From assembly GCF_000003195.3 (NCBI RefSeq), contig NC_012870.2, positions 21,506,501 through 21,570,500 of the forward strand: a DNA stretch of 64,000 nt. The letters run 5' to 3'. Shown piece after piece: positions 10,800 through 22,048 of this stretch. This DNA comes from Sorghum bicolor. Taxonomy: Eukaryota > Streptophyta > Magnoliopsida > Poales > Poaceae. A program made the position numbers and the translations under genes. Each line of letters starts with the position of its first letter. Positions within the stretch are counted from its first letter, which is position 1. The notes below the pieces were generated by a model. It had not been told where the DNA came from, made no database searches, and saw nothing but the letters and a program-made list of their open reading frames with translations.

Positions 10800-11524
10800 T
10801 CGGATGGTGGGAGTATTCTGGACACGCGTCGATCGACGACAGCACCCAGACCCACCAGCATGCACTATACATGGTGACAACTGACGAGGCATCCACTACG
10901 GCGATCATCCGAAAGTTCCAAGCAAAATCCAGCTTCATGTATTCATCTTTTTGAAGCCGCCGTCGTGCAGTCGAAAGAAAGAGAACCGTGTACCACCAAC
11001 AGGCAACAGCGCCAGCTAGGATGAAAGGTTGGCCATGGCAACTGGTGGGGACACGGCGCCACGGCGGCGCCTACTCATCCGTGGTCCGCGGAGGTACTGT
11101 CACCCAAAGCTGTACTGAGAAAGTAATGGATGGAGGAAGAGAAACACGATCTCGATGACACGTGGATTTCCTCTGAGTCAGTATCATATCAACATCATCG
11201 TGACATGTCAATTGCCACGTATTGACATGGGCAATATGGACTCCTCGTGTACCATTGGATATTTAGTGGCCTAGAGATACGTTTCCTAGTTCGTAAACCG
11301 AAATGACATATAATGAAAAATTTATTGGCTAATGGTATATTTAACTCAAAATTATAAACATAGAAGTGGATATTTTAACTAAGAAAAAATAGGTATCTAA
11401 AATTTTGTAGAGAGCTTGAACATGTAAGGTCGTCGGCCCTTGTAATGGCTGCAATTTATCTGTGTTGGATCTCATGATCAATCACGTCAAATACATGCGA
11501 TTTGGTTTTTGACTTTTGCATTTA
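10800..11524. other. Proximal promoter of copy 2 joined to copy 3 downstream spacer
   Basis: The first part (to about 11085) matches the proximal upstream region of other copies, including CATCCACTACGGCGATCATC and GGCGCCACG. It then switches to the downstream spacer type (AGAAACACGATCTCGATGACA and CACGTATTGACATGGGCAA). No gene is seen. Confidence 0.55.
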
Positions 11525-11720
11525 GGAGGTGTTCGGTTGACGATGTGTTAAAGTTTAACAAGTACTGTAGCATTTTTATTTTATTTGACAATTAGTGTCC
11601 AATTATGGACTAATTAGGCTTAAAAGATTCGTCTCGCAAATTATTTTTTAGCTGTGTTTTTATTTTTGTAAATAGTCTATATTTAGTACTTTATGCATGT
11701 GTCTAAACATTCCAACAGGG
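11525..11720. mobile_element. Tourist-like MITE, right part truncated
   Basis: After TTA (11522-11524) the element starts GGAGGTGTTCGGTT and follows the same family as 16303-16531: a GTTAAAGTTTAA segment, ATTTTATTTGRCAATTA, CTAATTAGGCTTAAAAGA and GTGTCTAAACATTC. It ends abruptly near CCAACAGGGCC without a full inverted end. The sister spacer at about 2385-2400 (GTTTAGTTTTCTTGCGAG) gives the uninterrupted host sequence. Confidence 0.7.
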
Positions 11721-12283
11721 CCTTGCGAGTGTTCCATTGTCTAAAAAGTTTATTGCGAACTGAAAAACCAGTGTCTGCCGGCTATCTTCCTTTAGTATTT
11801 CAGTTTTTCTTATCTCCTAAAAGTCTACAAGTAGCTAGATTTAGTTTGGGCAGATGTTCCTCTTCTCACGTAGCTCTTCTGCTCTCGAGCGTGTTCCAGA
11901 GAAAAAAAAAAGCTCAAGTGTAGATGAACAATTGGATACGAGTTAGGCACATGCGTATGCCTGAACACAGGACAGAAAATATCAGAATCAGTTTAAATTT
12001 ATACAGAAACCATTTCTATTCCAAGCTTCAAATATCGCTACAACAAATTAAGCATCATTCTGCTTGGCTTGCAGATTTAGTCTTACTCTTACATGCGTAC
12101 GGAGTATATATATACTACTCCTGAGTCCTGACTACACACAGAAAAATGAGTCAATGACTGCACGAGCTAATAATAATAGTCGCCGGCAATCAGTAGCCAC
12201 CATAATTAAGTACACAAGTTGGCAAGAGAGGGTAGAGAGAATTATTGTACACTACTAGCTAGCTAGGTACAGTACAACTACAA
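11721..12283. other. Array spacer, 3' side of copy 3
   Basis: No gene; closely similar to 2400-2798 and 9890-10374. It shares the CTGAACACAGGACAGAA and GAGTCAATGACTGCACGAGC segments. It probably holds the 3' untranslated region of copy 3. Confidence 0.55.
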
Positions 12284-12526
12284 CTACAAGCGGTGGTGGC
12301 CGGAGGAGGCAATGCCGTCGTCAAAGTTCTGGTAGTAGCTATGCAGGTCATAGCCGAACCTGACCGCGCTTCGCCTCGGCCGCGCCGGGCGTCTCCTCCA
12401 AGAGCGCCTCAACCTCGACAGCAGCTGCTTCACCGCCGCAGCCGACCGGCGGCCGCCGCTCCTGGTGTGGACCCTCCTGCCCCGGCCGCTGCCGCTGGTG
12501 TACAGGCTGAGCAGAGACGCCGCCAT
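12284..12526 (-). CDS. Small arginine-rich protein, array copy 3 (subfamily A)
   Basis: A single-exon protein of 80 residues, with 17 arginines. The chosen start is the ATG at 12526-12524 (MAASLLSLYT), which aligns with the sister genes. Order: hydrophobic N-terminus, Gly/Ser/Arg linker, VKQLLSRLRRSWRRR helix-like basic stretch (32-46), core AVRFGYDLHSYYQNFDDG (54-71), tail IASSGHHRL. It has the same length and tail as copy 4, and these two look like the most regular A-type genes. Its upstream region has been enlarged by three MITEs and a Helitron. No family name or function recognised. Confidence 0.82.
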   Translation of the reverse strand: MAASLLSLYTSGSGRGRRVHTRSGGRRSAAAVKQLLSRLRRSWRRRPARPRRSAVRFGYDLHSYYQNFDDGIASSGHHRL

Positions 12527-12694
12527 ATGAATATGATCACTCACTCGGTTCTCACAAGCCACACACACACTATCGTCGCAACTAAACTAGCAGCTGCTCT
12601 CTTTGCTCCGAGCTGGAGGTAGGATGGAGTATCTGTTGTGTGCTGCAGCTGTAGCTTCTAAAGATGTTGTGCAAAACGAAACCTCATGCCACTG

Positions 12695-12706
12695 CTTTAT
12701 TATAGG
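12695..12706 (-). promoter_or_regulatory. TATA box of copy 3
   Basis: Minus-strand CCTATAATAAAG at about 170 bp before the ATG, in the conserved TATA position. It carries a small insertion relative to CCTATAAAG. Confidence 0.65.
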
Positions 12707-12794
12707 GCTCGGATGGAAGGAGTATTCCGACACGCGTGGATCGAAGACGGCACCCGGACCCACCACTACGCACTCACGAGTCACTTGTACACGA

Positions 12795-13026
12795 GGCCTT
12801 GTTTAGTTCGTAAAAATTTTCAAGATTCTTCGTCACATCGAATCTTTGGTCGCATACATGGAGCATTAAATATAGATGAAAATAAAAACTAACTGTACAG
12901 TTTACCTGTAATTTGTGAGATGAATCTTTTGAGCCTAGTTACTCCGTGATTGGACAATATTTGTCAAATAAAAACGAAATGCTACAGTAGCCAAAAACAA
13001 AAAAATTTTACGAACTAAACAAAGCC
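12795..13026. mobile_element. Tourist-like MITE (GGCCTTGTTTAGTT family) in copy 3 promoter
   Basis: Ends GGCCTTGTTTAGTTCG and CGAACTAAACAAAGCC, with the family's internal TTCGTCACATCGAATCTTTG segment. It sits within the proximal upstream block; the flanking GTGACGAGGCATCC sequence is continuous in other copies. It lies about 90 bp upstream of the TATA box. Confidence 0.85.
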
Positions 13027-13111
13027 TATAGTGACGAGGCATCCACTACGGCCGGCGAGTCCGCGATCTTCGGAAAGGTCCAGGCAAATTCCAGCTTCAT
13101 GCATCTTTTTG

Positions 13112-13345
13112 AATTTCACCCAAAATCTCAAAACTTTTCAAGATTTCCCGTACATCGAATCTTTAGACGTATGCATGGAATATTAAATATAAACGAAAAT
13201 AAAAACTAATTACACAGTTTGGTCGAAATTTACGAGACGAATTTTTTGAGCCTAGTTAGTCTATGATTGAACAATAATTACCACAAACAAACGAAAGTGG
13301 TACAGTGTCGCGAAAAAATTTCGGAAAGGAACTATAAACAAGGCC
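13112..13345. mobile_element. Tourist-like MITE, second in copy 3 promoter
   Basis: The right end AACTATAAACAAGGCC and the internal CGAATCTTTAGACG, TACACAGTTTGGTCGAAATT and ACGAGACGAATTTTTTGAGC segments place it in the same family. The left end is degenerate (CCCAAAATCTCAAAAC). The sister sequence at about 3390 continues from CATCTTTT straight to other host sequence. Confidence 0.7.
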
Positions 13346-13564
13346 TTAGTGACGGATGGGACCTCAATCGCCAGCTAGGATGAGAGGTTGGCCATGGCAA
13401 CAGGAGAGACGACGGCGTTTAGTTCAAAAAAATTTTACAAAATTTTTCAGATTTCTCGTCACATCGAATCTTTAGACACATGCATGAGGTATTAAATATA
13501 GACAAAAATAAAAACTAATTACACAATTTGATCGAAATTGACGAGACGAATCTTTTGAGCCTAA

Positions 13565-15093
13565 TCTATCTCTAATAATAAAGAGGCAAAATTTCAGCCA
13601 AAATTTTGGTGTGGAGTTTTTTTTGGTCTGGATACTTATAAGGATGAAGAGATCGGACCCAGACCTCGGTGGAGACTTGAGTCCGCACGATACAAGATAA
13701 TAACACTCAGCAGGATCAAAAACATAGGAAGCACCCGGATCTCCTGGAATTTCTCCTTGATAAAATCAAATCCAGTATGAAAACGACACCACCTCGTACC
13801 CAGCAATGCACCAAACCAAATCCGAATTCAAGATTGAGTCCAAAACGAAATCACACTCGCCCCACTGGCTACTACCAAATAATACTACCGGGCAGAGCAG
13901 TAGCAGGCCGGCCAATCCGCCGATTGATCACACGATTCGTCTATCTGTTACTCTCGTCAGTCGATCGGGAGGGATGGAGGCACGACGGGTGGGGGTGGGG
14001 TGCGGCGAGACGAGGCAGAAGACCTGCTACGAGGAGTCATCGGTAGTGCGGGGCCGCATGTGGACGACAAGGTGGGGCACGAGGTCGCGGAGCACGCGGA
14101 TGTCGTCCCCGTACACAGCCGCCACCGCCTCCAGCTCCTCCTCTGCCTCCGCTTGCGCCGCCGCCGTCAATCTTTTTTCCCAACTCTCTCCGTCTCGTAG
14201 ACAAGAGTCACATTCTGTGGCTCTAGGCGGGCCGCGTTGGCAAGGAAATGTGGGCGCTGAGGGCGAAATGTTGTGGCCTGGCCCAAAACATTAGATTAAT
14301 TAATCATTGTGAGTGTATATAGATATTTTAGCGTTCGGGCTAAAGTCTAAATAGATTAATAGTTAATTTTAACTACAACTAACAATTTAAATCTAATTAA
14401 TCCAAAAATAATTACACTCCTATAAAAAAAAAATTCAAAGTTCAAGGTTTATAATAACAAAATGTGCAGTAATAATTTTTGAGTCTTGGACAAGGCTCCA
14501 GTACTTTAGCCCAATAAAATTTTTCATTATGAATAATTTGATTTAGAGTTTGTTTTTTCTAAAGTGATGCATTATTTGAATAGGCATATTATGATCAAGC
14601 TTCAATTTAAGTTAGTGCTTAGTGGTGGCGGAACTATAAACATATGCTAGGAGAGGCATATCTTTCGTATTTTGTACATTTAGCCTCTCATTGTAAGCTT
14701 TAGTGACCATAAATTTGTAGTCAGGATGAGAGTCTCCATACATTCAGTGATGCTGGCGCAAGTTTTAAGTTCTGGTTGACCCAATACTAGATCTACCATA
14801 GTTAATGCTTGTCGCTTACTAAAAGTCTATCTTATGGACCCATGACAAGTTCATTCAAGATTGTAGCCTTTACATCGGTTTTAAGTCCTGGTTGACCCAA
14901 TGCTAGATCTGCCATAGTTAATGCTTGTCTCTTACTAAAAGTCTATCTTATGGACCCATGACAAATTCATTCAAGATTATAGCCTTTACATCGTTAATAA
15001 AAACCTTTTTTTTGATAATTTATGATTTTATTATAGTTGTTAGAATTATTTTTTTCTTTTTTCCCGTTGCAACGCACGGGCACGTTTTGCTAG
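13565..15093 (+). mobile_element. Helitron (1.5 kb) carrying a gene fragment
   Basis: Starts TCTATCTCTAATAATAAAG and ends CTAG, placed between host A (13564) and host T (15094). The 18-base GC-rich palindrome CCCGTTGCAACGCACGGG (15063-15080) ends 13 bases before the 3' terminus, as in plant Helitrons. The host MITE supplies an exact empty site. It encodes no Rep/helicase, so it is non-autonomous. A GC-rich island (about 13900-14280) holds a captured RWD-domain gene piece. There are also two direct copies of a 100-bp block (about 14765-14865 and 14880-14985, both with AGTTAATGCTTGTC). Confidence 0.92.
14016..14170 (-). pseudogene. Captured fragment of an RWD-domain protein gene
   Basis: Minus-strand translation gives an alanine/glutamate-rich start (AAAQAEAEEELEAVAAVYGD) followed by DIRVLRDLVPHLVVHMRPRT and TDDSS, then a TAG stop at 14029-14027. 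The E-(L/V)-EA(V/L)xxxYGD motif followed by PHLVVHxRPRT matches the start of the RWD domain as found in plant RNF25-like RING ubiquitin ligases. Only the first part of the domain is present, the initiator ATG is lost, and downstream sequence is not coding. This is a transduplicated exon inside a Helitron, not a functional gene. The RWD assignment is from memory of the family. Confidence 0.7.
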
Positions 15094-15181
15094 TTAGTCC
15101 ATAATTGGACAATATTTGTCAAATACAAACGAAAAAGCTACAGTGTCGATTTTGCAAAATATTTTGGAACTAAACGAGGCC

Positions 15182-16302
15182 TAGTCACCTGAGCTGCTGC
15201 CTGTCCGTCCTGCCGATAAAGGTAGGCTCTCAGCGGCTTCCTGTCCGTCCTGCCGCTGGATCATGTCGGAGTCATCAGGTCATCCATTGGTTGCTGTAGA
15301 GATGCATGATCAGTCGGCAGTTAGGCACGCATGTGCAGAGAGGGAGCTGTACAGATGACCGCGCTTCCGGCGCCATGGATGTGTAGATATGCACTGTTGA
15401 TGGGCAGCGGCGGCGGCCCTGGCGTGTAAGGTCATTTTGCACAATGTGTTTCAGTTGCCTGTGGCGCGGCCAGCCTAATCGACATGCATGTGAGCGAGTT
15501 GGGTAAGATGTTAGTTTTGCAGAACTACGAATGTTATCAGAGACTAGGAATCTAGGATATGATGTCATTATTAGAAGATAGATTGTGGATTCAGTGACGA
15601 TGGATAGACCGATAGACACGCGCAGCAGAGAGCATTGTGATCCACTCACCATGCATAATAACTGGCGACTCATAAACACGTGGGTTCAGTCTTCAGTGAG
15701 ATAGATAGATGCGCGCGAGAGCACTCGAAGCTACTCATCATGGATAATTACTGGTTATTCTAATTCTTTTTGGATGATCATATCCTTGTACAGAAGATGA
15801 CTAAAGCCTGGAAAGTGGACCTTCTTCTTTTTTTTATATATATAGATGGAACATGCATCCATGCGCGGGATCGACATGCATGGGAGCGGATTAGAATGTG
15901 TCATCTACTGACAACAACGAATTTCTACATCATAAAGAAAGAAAAAGGGAACGCCGCACTAGTGTTATGTTAAAGCAAAAATCTCTAGATGAAGCAAGCT
16001 TCTAGTTGCATGCACGCATCTTCAGCCTGAACAGATGATCGGCAGCTAACAAATTAGAGAGAGAGGGGGGGGGGGGGGGGGGGGGCGGTCTTTATTTGAA
16101 TGGTGTTGGTGGCATGGCAGCAAATATGCAGGGGAATGTCAGAATGTGGTAGTACACATCATCATGGTACGAGGATATGAGTCGCCAGTCTTGCTTTTGT
16201 GGTCGTTCAGCCCTAACCGATGCCAATTTTTCTTTCCTTCGACTTGAGATCAGTAGCTTCACTTGAGGTGTCATAATTAGCCTCTTCAAGGTCACTCTGT
16301 AA
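15182..16302 (-). promoter_or_regulatory. Distal upstream region of copy 3
   Basis: No gene. It continues the array upstream region after the insertions: CACCTGAGCTGC, CCTGTCCGTCCTGCCG, GCGCCATGGATGTGTAGAT, then the distal module TGGATGATCATATCCTTGTA (15771-15790) and the purine-rich GGGAGCGGATTAGAATGTG block. About 3 kb of transposon separates it from the proximal promoter. Confidence 0.5.
16065..16085 (+). repeat. Poly-G run of 21 bases
   Basis: An uninterrupted run of 21 G after a short GA repeat. It could form G-quadruplexes and its exact length is prone to sequencing error. Confidence 0.95.
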
Positions 16303-16531
16303 GGGGGTGTTTGATTGGGGTGTTAAAGTTTAATAGATACATTAGCATTTTCATTTTATTTGGCAATTAATGTCCAATCATGGATTAATTAGGCTTAAAA
16401 GATTCGTCTCGCAAATTACTCTCTAGCTGTGTTTTTATTAGTTTCATAAATAATCTATATTTAGTACTACATGTATGTGTCTAAACATTCGATGTGATAG
16501 GTATTAAAAAACAAAGCAACCAAACATGCCC
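16303..16531. mobile_element. Tourist-like MITE (GGGGGTGTTTGATTGG family)
   Basis: A 229-bp element between TAA duplications (16300-16302 and 16532-16534), with ends GGGGGTGTTTGATTGGGG and AGCAACCAAACATGCCC. Internal segments match the truncated copy at 11525-11720. Non-coding. Confidence 0.85.
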
Positions 16532-18186
16532 TAATCATTATACGGGAGACTATTCGAATGAAAAATACTTATTTAATAAATTTCCATCCTCTAACAGTTT
16601 TTCTAGATCTTGTGTGCGCTCTAGAGAGCTAGCTGTATTTATTGCTAGCGAAAAATATAGAATAATGGACAATTATATTTGGAGATCTAATTTAAAGAGT
16701 TGTTGGATATTTTTTTACCAAAATCTCTATCCTATTAATTAGGAAGGATGTAAACTCGAAGAGGCTCTTTACACTACCACAGAACATGCCATCACTGTTG
16801 AACTATCACTATTGTTTTGTGCCTTTAACCGGCAGCTAATAGTAATAGATGAACTTTTAGTATCGGTTCGTGGCTACAATTGGCAGTGATAGTCAATCTA
16901 TCACTATTGGTATGGACTATCGCTGCCGGCGTTGTAGCCATAAACCATCAGTGAAAGTCTACATATCACCGTCGGTTTAAAGTTACGAACACTCGTGATA
17001 GGCTATTTTGCACAAAAAATCATAACCTTTTCTTATCTAAGGTCAGATCAAGATAAACTCCATATCATAATTGTAGAGTTTAAAGAGATCTAAATTAAAA
17101 CTTCAGTTGACAAATATGGTTTACATGTCCAAACATTTAATATATGTGCTCAGATTAGATTTGGGATGGTTAACAATGTTGAATGGAGACAAGCAATAAC
17201 AAAATTTTAGTACTCGATGAGATTTATAACTTTGCAAATAATAACCTTTTCATTTAAGATTGTTTAGAGTGTTAAATATGCAATATAAGATTTACAATTG
17301 TGTAGTTAAAAGAACAATACTACTTGTATAGTTATATGTGTAGCTCAACTAGTATGGACGCTCGAGAGAACATTGAGTTCAAATCCATTATTTGATGTAG
17401 TGTTATATCATTCATAATTGATAGGAATAGAGGTTTTTGGTGAAACTTACCCTCCAAATGATGATTTGGAGAGTAAAAAAGACTCTTGGAGATCCTCTAA
17501 AGCGGTCAATCAAATAGTCTTGCCTAACTGCATTGAGGAATGGTATAGGGTTACACGGTTACACCCTAATAAACAACTTGTATTTTCTAGTACTTGTATC
17601 CTTAATTAGTTTGTTCTACGTCAATCTATCCTAAATTTTACCAAATTTATATTCAAGAGCATTGACATAATTTATGAAAGTGCTAAAAAACTCAAAATAT
17701 ATTTCACAATTTGTTAGAGGTAGGGGCTATCGTGCCTACCCCTTCCATGTAAAAGTTCCATGGCCCAAGAGGTTCAAGGACCTCCATATAATTTGCAAAC
17801 CAAAGGAGTAGAGAGAAAGAGTGCCTCCTCCCACCTCCCTTATAAATAGAGGCAAGGGTCAAGGTAAAGGGATCCCTCCCCACACACTTCAAACTCTAGT
17901 CACTACTATTTATTCTCTTTCACGTGTAGGACTAGTTACCCTAGCCAAGCTCTTACTATAGTGAGGGTATCAGTGAAGGTCTAGACTCCTACACAATTCT
18001 ATTTAAATACTAGCTATATTTTTTCTATAGATTTAGTCAAAACTTATAATAATTTAAGTTAGAATACCTTAAACTGCATCACGTAATATATAAGTGGTTT
18101 GGATCACTAGTCTATGAAAGAATGCTAGGTTCTGAATGGGTCAAGGTCGTAGTAATTAAGGGACATAAGTATTATATGTTCATAAA
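16532..18186. other. Array spacer with a CACTA-like repeat patch
   Basis: No gene. Around 16770-17000 the phrase TATCACT or its complement with CGG-type neighbours recurs several times (for example CTATCACTATTGG and CTATCGCTGCCGGC), like the subterminal repeats of a decayed CACTA element; the sister spacer at about 29900-29970 has the same start. The rest (17340-18186) is the common spacer seen at 30030-30570. Confidence 0.4.
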
Positions 18187-19274
18187 TCATTTCGCTCTGG
18201 ATTCTGATGCATATAAGGTTCGACTACATAAATGGATTGAATCTGCCAGGCTCGTTCTTAACTCAAGTGCTCTTTTGACAAAGGAACATCTAAGTGTATT
18301 AGTTGTATTCAGGTAGTGTGGCTTGACTTACTAGTGCTATTTATGCATAGAAATATGAATTTGATGCCATAAAACTTTAACATAAAATCAACGCCATTCA
18401 TATAAACTATCTACAAAATAACTTTTCCTGATTTTCCCTGACTTTATTTTGCTTGCATGCAAAAAATGGTTATGACCCAACTGACAAGGCTGCAACATGG
18501 CATGCTGTGATGAACAATGATGTGGTACAAGAATTCAAGATTTTCTTCCAGGGTGTTATGTGACTATTAGATTCACTATTTGCATTTTTGGATTGGTATG
18601 GGTGGACAAAGTTTTAAGTTAGGCAGTACCTTTTGAATAATCATTTTGATCTTTTGTTATTTGAAATCACATAAACAATAAAGCTCACTTAGTTTTGTTA
18701 GCTTCTTATTTTATAATTGGACAAATTTGCATTTGATGCAACTTAGCTTATCTTGTCTTTCGGCCAAGGAAACTAACCTAAAGTGAAGCTCTATTGCTCC
18801 TTCTGCCTTTATGATGGGGTCTTGGAACACAACCAGGAAAAGATCAGTAAATTACTTGAGAAAATACATGGACTTATGAATATGCTCCTTTGAGCAAGAA
18901 CTATGATTTCTCTGATGATATAGCTCTTGGTGTTCGTCTTTATTATGGTAACTATAGTTCGTATGCTGAGCACAACAGTTCGTCAATTTCACAGTTTGGT
19001 GGTTTCTTGGTTGTTTCCAGGATATCTAAAGTGTTTTACAAAATATCATAATTTATATTCATATGTAGTTTGAAAAGTATATTGATAAAATATTATCAAT
19101 TTCTAAAATAAAGTATCATGTATTTGTTATTCCATAAATTTTCTATACTACATTGATGGCACAACATATATTTAATCTAAATTCCAATACAACTTCTCTG
19201 CTAATGATGAATGAGTGAGAAAAAAAAGACTTTTAAAATGTTCACACGTAGCAATGCACGATCATATTTATTAG
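18187..19274. mobile_element. Degenerate Helitron-like insertion with gene-like fragments
   Basis: Sister spacers (30570-30610, 35270-35300) are continuous where about 1.09 kb intervenes here. The right end (GTAGCAATGCACG then TATTTATTAG, before T) aligns with the mini-Helitron end (GTAGCAACGCGCG then TATTTTCCTAG). The left end starts TC after A. Inside, short stretches read like exons (plus strand near 18467-18560 and 18880-19020, the latter with SDDIALGVRLYYGNYSSYAE), but no family is recognised. Confidence 0.4.
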
Positions 19275-21549
19275 TATCTACAATAAATGAAAATTACTTG
19301 TCTTTATGCGTTCTCTAACTTTTTGTCATTTTTGACACAATACCCATAATTGTAATATATATGGAGTTGTTATGGATTTTTTCTGTACATATATAGTCTC
19401 TCTCGCCATTGCACTCTATATGTCTACAATGTATTTGCTTAGACCTTAGCTTAAGTTGATGACTCTTGTTGCAGCTCATGTCTCGCAACATCATGAATAT
19501 AGATTTCTACTTTTTAAATTAAATCGTGTTAGTCACTACAAATTTTCTATGCACATGCAATTTTATCTATTACCTTTATTATATGTTCTAGTCAAATGTG
19601 TCATCATAGACATTCGATGATAACTTCTGCAAGTCCAACGACCATGATAGCTAGATGGCTGCTTCCACTACTATGACTACTTCGGCTACACAAAGTTACT
19701 CCTGGCAAGATGAAGATCCTCGCAACAGCCAAGACAAGTAGGAGCGAGATCATCAATCTCCACAATAAAGTTGTCATATCGTATCATGGCCTTCGACCTT
19801 CGACCTTCGCCACCAAAACGCGTCATGCTCTAAGGACGCCTATCGAAGCCTGAGATAGACTAGAGAATTATACTCTTAGGATTTTTTTCTTATTATTATA
19901 GCAACTAGGTTTTGTTGTACTTAGCAAAGCTACTAGTGGCTAAGGAGCTACAGTTGGAGGTAAGGTCCCGAATTTCTAGTGTGCATGGGCCTAATTTCTA
20001 GCTGGGCTTGTTTGTTCCCCAGTGCAACCAACGTTAGAAAATTACCCCAAATCGGCTGAAAATTCAAGCAGCAGCCCCTCTAAGCCATATTTTCATTTGC
20101 TTACTTTCACTTCTAATTTTACCCATTTAAGCGCTAGCTCATCCCAAACACATCAAACAAATTGGAGCACAAGAGTTATCTTCTCATAAAAATTTTTCAG
20201 GGGTTTCTCGTGCACACCATGTAATTAAGCGCAATGCATATGCACATGAAACTCACGCTTAGTGGCACTAGATAAGCATTGCGACTAAAGATTTACTCTC
20301 TTTATAGTATGGCTAAACTTGGTCCATCTCTTCTCTACTTAACTTATACTGGTGAAATGAAATACCCTATAAATATACCTTTGCCTTGCGCATTCTATTT
20401 CATCTCCATCCTCAGTAATGCCACACAAACACCCAACCTCCATCAAACCACTTGTAATCAACACAAGTATTCCATTGCTTGAAACCTTGTAGATGATATA
20501 ATCCACTTCATGTTATTACTTGGCCTTATTGGTTCATTGATTGCAACTTGACTTGCTTTTCACCATTGCAAACGGTTCATCGGCGCCAAGCCCTTGTGCT
20601 CTAGCTTCACCGCACGGTCCATCGCACTTGAGCCTCTAACTTGCCCTTCACACTAACAACACTGTCCTTCATAGCCAAGGCATGTCTCTTGATCTTCCCT
20701 ACGTAGCCACATGACACCATGTCATGTCTCATATATATATATATATATGCAATGAGATCCATGAGTCAACAACTAGTTGAGCACTATTAACAACTCCAAG
20801 CCATTTCACCACCATGGCACAAGTTGTCACAATAGCGTACATGTGGACTAATCACCTATGTATCTCACATCAAACACACATTAGTTCATCTAGGTTGACA
20901 CTCAATTACCAAAATAAAACTAGAGCTTTCAGGCACCGCATCCGGTTCATCCGCCCTGTTATCTTGCCTTCACCATCATCAGTAAGTATACCATCCCATA
21001 CAACTCTTCCTCTAATCCAGAAGATGGTATGAAGTCTTCCTGAAGCCAAAGCTCTGAACTCCAAACCCTAGCTAAACCCTTGCCAGAGATCTTGACCACT
21101 CACTTAAGATGTGGAAGCTAAATGTGTAAACTAGATGACATGACTTTCATCACTGGGTATAATTGGGTGGTCCGTGAATTAGATGTTGGAGGCATATAAA
21201 ACGCTTGTTTTCTACTATTTTTCTAAGTTTTCTATTTTGAATCAACATCAAAATTTCCCAAGTTTCGTGTCTATTCTTCATCTTCATTTTAAAAATTATA
21301 GTTAAATACAACAATGGTCCCTAAACTTATCTTTATGTGCCACTTACATCCACATGTCATCCATGTAGCAGTTGAAACTTGCAATTTACCACCATCTCCT
21401 TTGGACCCCCATCCCTAAAATCATGGTCACATCTAGATAGCAACCGCCAAGTGCCACCAAAAGCTATACAGAGAGCAATGGATGAGAGAAGAGAAACACG
21501 ATGGATGGCACGTGGATTCTATGGGTCAGTGTCATCAACAACATCACGC
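19275..21549. other. Array spacer and unclassified DNA, no gene
   Basis: 19275-19620 is common spacer. 19620-20750 has no similarity that I can see within the window. From about 20950 it is the downstream spacer type related to 1330-1990. No coding sequence supported. Confidence 0.45.
20731..20748. repeat. (AT)9 microsatellite
   Basis: Nine AT units in a row. A simple repeat without other features. Confidence 0.95.
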
Positions 21550-22048
21550 CTAAAGATGAGCAACGGGCCGGGCCGGCATAGGCCTGTTTGGCCCGCGTGC
21601 CATCGGGCCGTGCCTCCATAGGCCACTGGGCCCGGTCTGTCCGGCCACTTTCCGTGCTGGGCTGGCCCGATGAGCAGGTCCCTTTTAGTATGACGGGCCG
21701 GCACGAGGCCCACCAAAGGCCAGCCCACAGGCCACAACCAAATTTCCAAAAAAAATCTGGCCTGCTACCAAAGGTCACAACCGAAGGCCAGCCAAATCTG
21801 GCCTTTTTCTTAGCAGATCTTTATTCTTTAGCAGGCTGCTCATAGCGGGCCGTTACCGGATCTTTTCCTTATTTCTGGGCCGTGTCGTGTCGCCCGGCAG
21901 GCCGATTGGTTAGCCTAAGCACGATCTGCTACATGCTTCAGGCCAGCTTGTACACCGAAGGACAACGGGTCGTGTCGTGCTTGGGCCGTGCCAAATTGCC
22001 ATGCTCCGTGTCGGGCCGCTGGCACGCAGGCTGTATGCTCATATTTAG
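21550..22048. mobile_element. GC-rich non-autonomous transposon
   Basis: About 500 bp absent from the sister spacer at about 2020-2035. Inverted ends CTAAAGATGAGCA and TGCTCATATTTAG enclose a GC-rich interior with many GGGCCGG/GGGCCGTG phrases in both orientations. Target duplication is not clear, so boundaries are good to a few bases and the superfamily is open (hAT is possible). Confidence 0.6.

Larger units (their letters stand above)
13427..15181. mobile_element. Tourist-like MITE split by a Helitron
   Basis: The left half (13427-13564) and right half (15094-15181) together make one family member of about 226 bp. The left end is truncated to GTTTAGTTC and the right end is GGAACTAAACGAGGCC. 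The break lies exactly at CCTAA|TTAGTC, continuous in all other copies. Third MITE in this promoter. Confidence 0.88.

Noticed and set aside
13806..14294. 162-codon plus-strand frame inside the Helitron
   Set aside because: It is antisense to the captured RWD fragment, whose minus-strand translation is the recognisable one.
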